From Akkermansiaceae bacterium UBA2381 (GTDB lineage Bacteria; Verrucomicrobiota; Verrucomicrobiia; Verrucomicrobiales; DEV007), in NCBI GenBank assembly GCA_002344215.1, contig DDSV01000032.1, positions 128,458 to 192,457 on the forward strand: a stretch of DNA of 64,000 nucleotides, given 5' to 3'. The stretch's first letter is position 1, and each line of letters starts with the position of its first letter. The position numbers and the translations under genes were made by a program. The notes under the pieces were generated by a model, which ran no database searches, was not told where the DNA came from, and worked only from the letters and a program-made list of their open reading frames with translations. Positions 60,906 through 64,000 of the stretch are shown here, piece after piece.

Positions 60906-61691
60906 TCAGGAGGTCGGAGGTGGCTGGTGATTGAGATACCCCTTGAGTCGTATCCCTCCGTCGACGGTGAGGATTTCCCCGGTGATGTAATCGGCATCAT
61001 CCGAGCAGAGGAAGAGCGCCGCCTTTCCAATATCGGCTGGAAGTCCGAGTCGTCCCCAGGGAATCTCCCTGCCGGCTTCCGCCATGACGGCATCGCTAAA
61101 AGCCTCGTGTTCTCCGGGCGTGTCGATCCACCCGGGAGCAATGGAGTTCACGTTGATGCGATGGCCGATCAACTCTCCCGCGATCGTGCGCATCATGTGA
61201 TCCAGTCCGGCCTTGGCGGCGTTGTAGGCGACGGCCCGGGGAAAAGGCATTTCACCGTGGACGGAGGAAATAAAGATCATCTTGCCGCCTCCTCCCCGCT
61301 CGACAAAGTGCCGTCCGACAAGCTGGCTCATGTGGAATCCGCTCGTGAGGGCTCCCTGGAGAGTCCGGTCGAAAATGTCGGGGTCGAAGTCTAGAAAGGT
61401 CTCTCTGCGGCTGTAAGCGGGATTGCTGATGAGGATGTCAATGCGACCCGTCTCGCCGAGTGCTGCGGCAATGAGAGACTCACAGCCAGGGCGGCTGAAA
61501 ATGTCCGACTCGATTGCCCAGCAGTGCCGTCCGAGGGCGCGGATTTCTCCAGCGGTAGTGGCAATGTCAGGGCTGCCTGGTTTGTCGTTGAGGATGATGT
61601 CGGCTCCCGCTTCCGCAAGGGCGAGTGCGCAGCCTTTGCCGATTCCGCGTCCGGCTCCGGTGATGAGGGCAATTTTTCCGGCGAGTTTCAT
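60906..61691 (-). CDS. Classical short-chain dehydrogenase/reductase
   Basis: A 261-residue cytoplasmic SDR with ITGAGRGIGKGCALALAE at the N-terminus, a SNPAYS variant of the NNAG loop, the catalytic Ser in FISSVHGEMPF, YNAAKAGLDH (YxxxK), and the end GEILTVDGGIRLKGYL. Glucose-1-dehydrogenase-like members and 3-ketoacyl reductases look alike, so the substrate is unknown. The atypical SNPA in place of NNAG is worth noting. It is the first gene of the operon with the aspartoacylase-like and threonine-synthase-like genes and starts 17 bases after the acetyl-xylan-esterase-like stop. Confidence 0.88.
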   Translation of the reverse strand: MKLAGKIALITGAGRGIGKGCALALAEAGADIILNDKPGSPDIATTAGEIRALGRHCWAIESDIFSRPGCESLIAAALGETGRIDILISNPAYSRRETFLDFDPDIFDRTLQGALTSGFHMSQLVGRHFVERGGGGKMIFISSVHGEMPFPRAVAYNAAKAGLDHMMRTIAGELIGHRINVNSIAPGWIDTPGEHEAFSDAVMAEAGREIPWGRLGLPADIGKAALFLCSDDADYITGEILTVDGGIRLKGYLNHQPPPTS

Positions 61692-61708
61692 GGCGAGTAG
61701 GAGCGGTG

Positions 61709-63055
61709 TTAGTTGGTCAAAACCGTCCCGGGGGCAGTGACCGGAGGGGGGGCGTGAAGGCCGGCGTGTTTGAGGAGGGCGAGGCGGAACTCGGTTTTCA
61801 CATCCTCGGGTGACGCATGAGGCATCAGGGGGCGGGTGACGATGGACTTTGGGCCGGTGAGGACATTGTAGGCAGCGTAGACGCTCGTGGGCGGGCAGGT
61901 GCGATCAACGAAGCCGACACTGAGGATGGCCTCGGCCTTGCAACGGGTTGCAAAATTCACCGCATCGACGTAGCGGCAGGCCTCGAGCGAGACCGGATCC
62001 GGCTCACCATCCGGAAGCAGGGCAACGATCTTCGGCCAGCCGCTGATGCGATCGGCCTTCATCCCGCTGTGGTCGCAGCCGGCCGGAACTCCCGAACCGA
62101 TGAAGGTGACCCGTGGATCGAGTCCGCCTGCGACGAGAGCCTGATAGCCGCCCTGGCTGTGGCCGATCACGGCAAGGGTTTTTCCATTCCACTCCGGCTG
62201 AGCCGTCAGGAAATCGAGGGCGCGCTGGAGCCTGACAAACATGCCGCGGAAATAGACCTCGTCCCGGTTCTTGTTTCCATCGGTCCGGTAGGTCTTGAGG
62301 TCCCCGCCGGAGATTTGTTTGTAGAATTCCTCCGGCTTTCCGTTGGGGAGGCCGTGGGCGTTGATGTCCATGGAAAGGAATCCGTCTCTCGCTCCTCCGA
62401 GGGCAGCGGGTAGACTCGAACTGCGGACCCCGGCTCCATGGACCCAGAGAACGGCCGGGAGGGATTTTGGAGCGGCGCCTTTCGGTTTGGCAAAATAGCC
62501 GGTCACGGGAGGTCCGTCCGTTTCCGCCGGGACGGCAATATCGAAGGCCTCCACCGCGGCATCGGCTTTGGCGGTAAGCGGGACGGGCTCGGACGTGACG
62601 GTCATCGGGATCGCGGCGAGCGTTTCCTTTTGCTTCGCCCAGAAGGAGTCGAAATCCGCCGGCACGGGCAGACTGGGTGAGATCTTCTCCGGCGAAACAC
62701 CGGCGGCGGCGTAGGCGGTGAATGGCTTTCCGTCCGTTCCCGTGACCGTGGCCGTGAGGAGGAGAAAGCCCGGCTCGGAGAGCGAGCCTTTCACCGTGAG
62801 GGAGGCGGCGTCTCCGGAACTTCCTTTTCCGGTGGCGAGGTTGCGATATCCGTCGAGGCTCAGGGTCCAGTTGATGGCTGTTCCGGCCGGAGCGGTGCTG
62901 CGGAGAGCGAACGTCACTCCTTCGCCCGTTTCGTAGAGAGCCTCGGGGCGATTACTCGTGACGGAGAGGAGAGGTTCGGCGGCGGTCGCACAGGAGGCTG
63001 CGAGAAGCGCGAGTGAAATGGCCACGACGGCCGGGACTGGGATTCTGATCTTCAT
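61709..63055 (-). CDS. Acetyl xylan esterase-like exported hydrolase
   Basis: A 448-residue exported protein. A signal peptide (MKIRIPVPAVVAISLALL, cleavage near ATAAEP) is followed by an N-terminal beta-sandwich (about 25-120) and a catalytic domain of the acetyl xylan esterase/cephalosporin C deacetylase family. The nucleophile Ser is in VIGHSQGGYQAL, the oxyanion region in WVHGAGVRSS, with Asp in SVGFVDRTCPP and His in PLMPHASPED. It likely removes acetyl groups from glycans in the periplasm. The gene is on the same strand as the SDR operon and is divergent from the truncated sulfatase. Confidence 0.88.
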   Translation of the reverse strand: MKIRIPVPAVVAISLALLAASCATAAEPLLSVTSNRPEALYETGEGVTFALRSTAPAGTAINWTLSLDGYRNLATGKGSSGDAASLTVKGSLSEPGFLLLTATVTGTDGKPFTAYAAAGVSPEKISPSLPVPADFDSFWAKQKETLAAIPMTVTSEPVPLTAKADAAVEAFDIAVPAETDGPPVTGYFAKPKGAAPKSLPAVLWVHGAGVRSSSLPAALGGARDGFLSMDINAHGLPNGKPEEFYKQISGGDLKTYRTDGNKNRDEVYFRGMFVRLQRALDFLTAQPEWNGKTLAVIGHSQGGYQALVAGGLDPRVTFIGSGVPAGCDHSGMKADRISGWPKIVALLPDGEPDPVSLEACRYVDAVNFATRCKAEAILSVGFVDRTCPPTSVYAAYNVLTGPKSIVTRPLMPHASPEDVKTEFRLALLKHAGLHAPPPVTAPGTVLTN

Positions 63056-63211
63056 TCTATCTCATTGTGGGCTTTTCGTCGTGGAACGCGAAGCGGAAAA
63101 ATCGGCATGATGAGGTGACCTCTCCTTTCCCCGGTGCCTGATTTTGTCCGATTTCGCTATCCAATAGAATTGAACTGCGGGCACCATTCAGTAAGACTTT
63201 TGTCCCACTTC

Positions 63212-64000
63212 ATGATCCTACGACTTTTGCTCCTTCTTTTTCTCCCGGGTTGCCTCACCCTTAAGCTACGCGCCGGGCAGCCTGACCTCGTGATCTTCCT
63301 GTCCGATGATCACACCTGGCGTGACTCATCTGTCTACGGATCGCCGGACATCAAGACTCCGAATATGGAGCGTCTTGCTTCCGCGGGGATGACCTTTGAT
63401 CGAGCCTATGTTGCTTCACCGAGTTGCGCGCCGAGCCGGGCGGCGCTCCTCACCGGACTCTGGCCCGCGAAAAACGGAGCTGAGGCGAACCACTCGCGGC
63501 CGCACCCCGATTTGAAAAAGCTTCCGGCCTATCTCCAGGATCTCGGCTATGAGGTCGTCTCCTTCGGAAAGGTCGGCCATTACAAACAAACGCCGGAATA
63601 CGGATTCGATCTCGCCCGGCATTTCAACTACCACGAGGACATTGCCATTCCCGAGGCGGTAAAGTGGCTGCGCGAACGCCAAAGCGACAAACCGCTCTGT
63701 CTCTTCGTCGGATCGAACTGGCCCCACGTGCCCTGGCCGGGAGAGGCACCGGGCATCGATCCGGCATCCCTCGTTGTGCCCCCGCATCACGTTGATAACA
63801 AAACAACGCGGGAATGGCGGGCCCGCTACGTCGCGGCGATTCGGACGATGGATGAGGAACTCGGCCTCGTCTACGACACCGCGCGTGAGAAACTCGGTGA
63901 GGACACCTTTTTCCTGCACACGAGTGATCATGGTGCCCAGTGGCCCTTCGGCAAGTGGACCCTCTATGACGACGGCGTCAGGACACCGCTGATCGTTTCG
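63212..64000 (+). CDS. Type I sulfatase, N-terminal part
   Basis: The window ends inside this gene; 263 codons are visible. It has a hydrophobic start (MILRLLLLLFLPGCLTL), possibly a signal peptide or a lipoprotein signal with LPGC, then VIFLSDDHTWRDSSVYG with metal ligands, and SPSCAPSRAALLTG with Cys72 in the C-x-P-x-R motif that becomes formylglycine. FGKVGHYKQ, NWPHVPW and TSDHGAQWPFGK follow. It should remove sulfate from glycans in the envelope. Nothing but the 156-base divergent promoter region separates it from the esterase gene. The C-terminal domain is not visible. Confidence 0.9.
   Translation, partial: MILRLLLLLFLPGCLTLKLRAGQPDLVIFLSDDHTWRDSSVYGSPDIKTPNMERLASAGMTFDRAYVASPSCAPSRAALLTGLWPAKNGAEANHSRPHPDLKKLPAYLQDLGYEVVSFGKVGHYKQTPEYGFDLARHFNYHEDIAIPEAVKWLRERQSDKPLCLFVGSNWPHVPWPGEAPGIDPASLVVPPHHVDNKTTREWRARYVAAIRTMDEELGLVYDTAREKLGEDTFFLHTSDHGAQWPFGKWTLYDDGVRTPLIVS

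Overview
The window is GC-rich, gene-dense bacterial chromosome (about 55 protein genes, no gap above roughly 330 bases, no tRNA, rRNA, CRISPR or transposase seen). Gene content points to the PVC superphylum, most likely Verrucomicrobiota: two large secreted proteins of the PVC-type CxxCH heme-binding/membrane-bound-dehydrogenase family, one fused to a DUF1080 domain; periplasmic sulfatases; Tat-exported enzymes; an ExbB with a cleavable signal peptide followed by two ExbD genes; an SHD1-like domain; and Gram-negative envelope genes (waaA, OmpA-like, L,D-transpeptidase). This is a reading from families, not from a search.

Layout. 1-9.7 kb: transporters and small membrane proteins (end of an aldo/keto reductase, SSS symporter, CstA, two tandem Ca2+/cation antiporters, AI-2E-type permease, TerC). 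9.2-13.3 kb: PAP2 phosphatase plus lipoprotein, then leuB-pyrF-pyrE behind a leader made of simple repeats. 13.4-19.7 kb: ExbB-ExbD-ExbD, a 1052-residue TPR protein and a second exported protein, probably one envelope machine. 19.8-25.4 kb: cupin and the envelope-lipid run rsmD-waaA-plsY-gpsA plus an SHD1-like membrane protein. 25.5-28.1 kb: an AsmA-like protein.

28.1-37.9 kb is a catabolic block with two divergent operons: Gfo/Idh, SDR, Tat-exported dimethylformamidase-like protein, PVC heme protein and sulfatase to the left; DapA-family lyase and amidohydrolase_2 to the right. A 9-bp inverted repeat overlapping a candidate promoter lies between them. 37.9-49 kb holds envelope and signalling-like genes (dienelactone-hydrolase family, L,D-transpeptidase, CreD-like protein with a large exported partner, PH-like protein, OmpA-like protein) and a secreted FAD oxidoreductase with an epimerase-like partner.

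49-57 kb holds a second oxidative glycan block (PmoA/DUF6807-like protein, 1267-residue DUF1080-dehydrogenase-cytochrome fusion, 2OG-Fe(II) oxygenase, HEAT-repeat protein coupled to an HpcH/HpaI aldolase). 57.1-58.8 kb encodes a PLP histidine decarboxylase followed after 2 bases by a two-ACT-domain protein. 58.9-61.7 kb is a three-gene operon (threonine-synthase-like enzyme, aspartoacylase-like deacylase, SDR). The window ends with an acetyl-xylan-esterase-like protein and a sulfatase cut by the edge.

Main items for a second look: REP/BIME-like inverted repeats at gene ends (one family present twice), the repeat-built leuB leader, the hdc-ACT pair, the Exb/TPR machine with a strong hairpin inside it, the DUF1080-cytochrome fusion, the operator-like repeat before the lyase operon, and the general lack of Shine-Dalgarno sequences.
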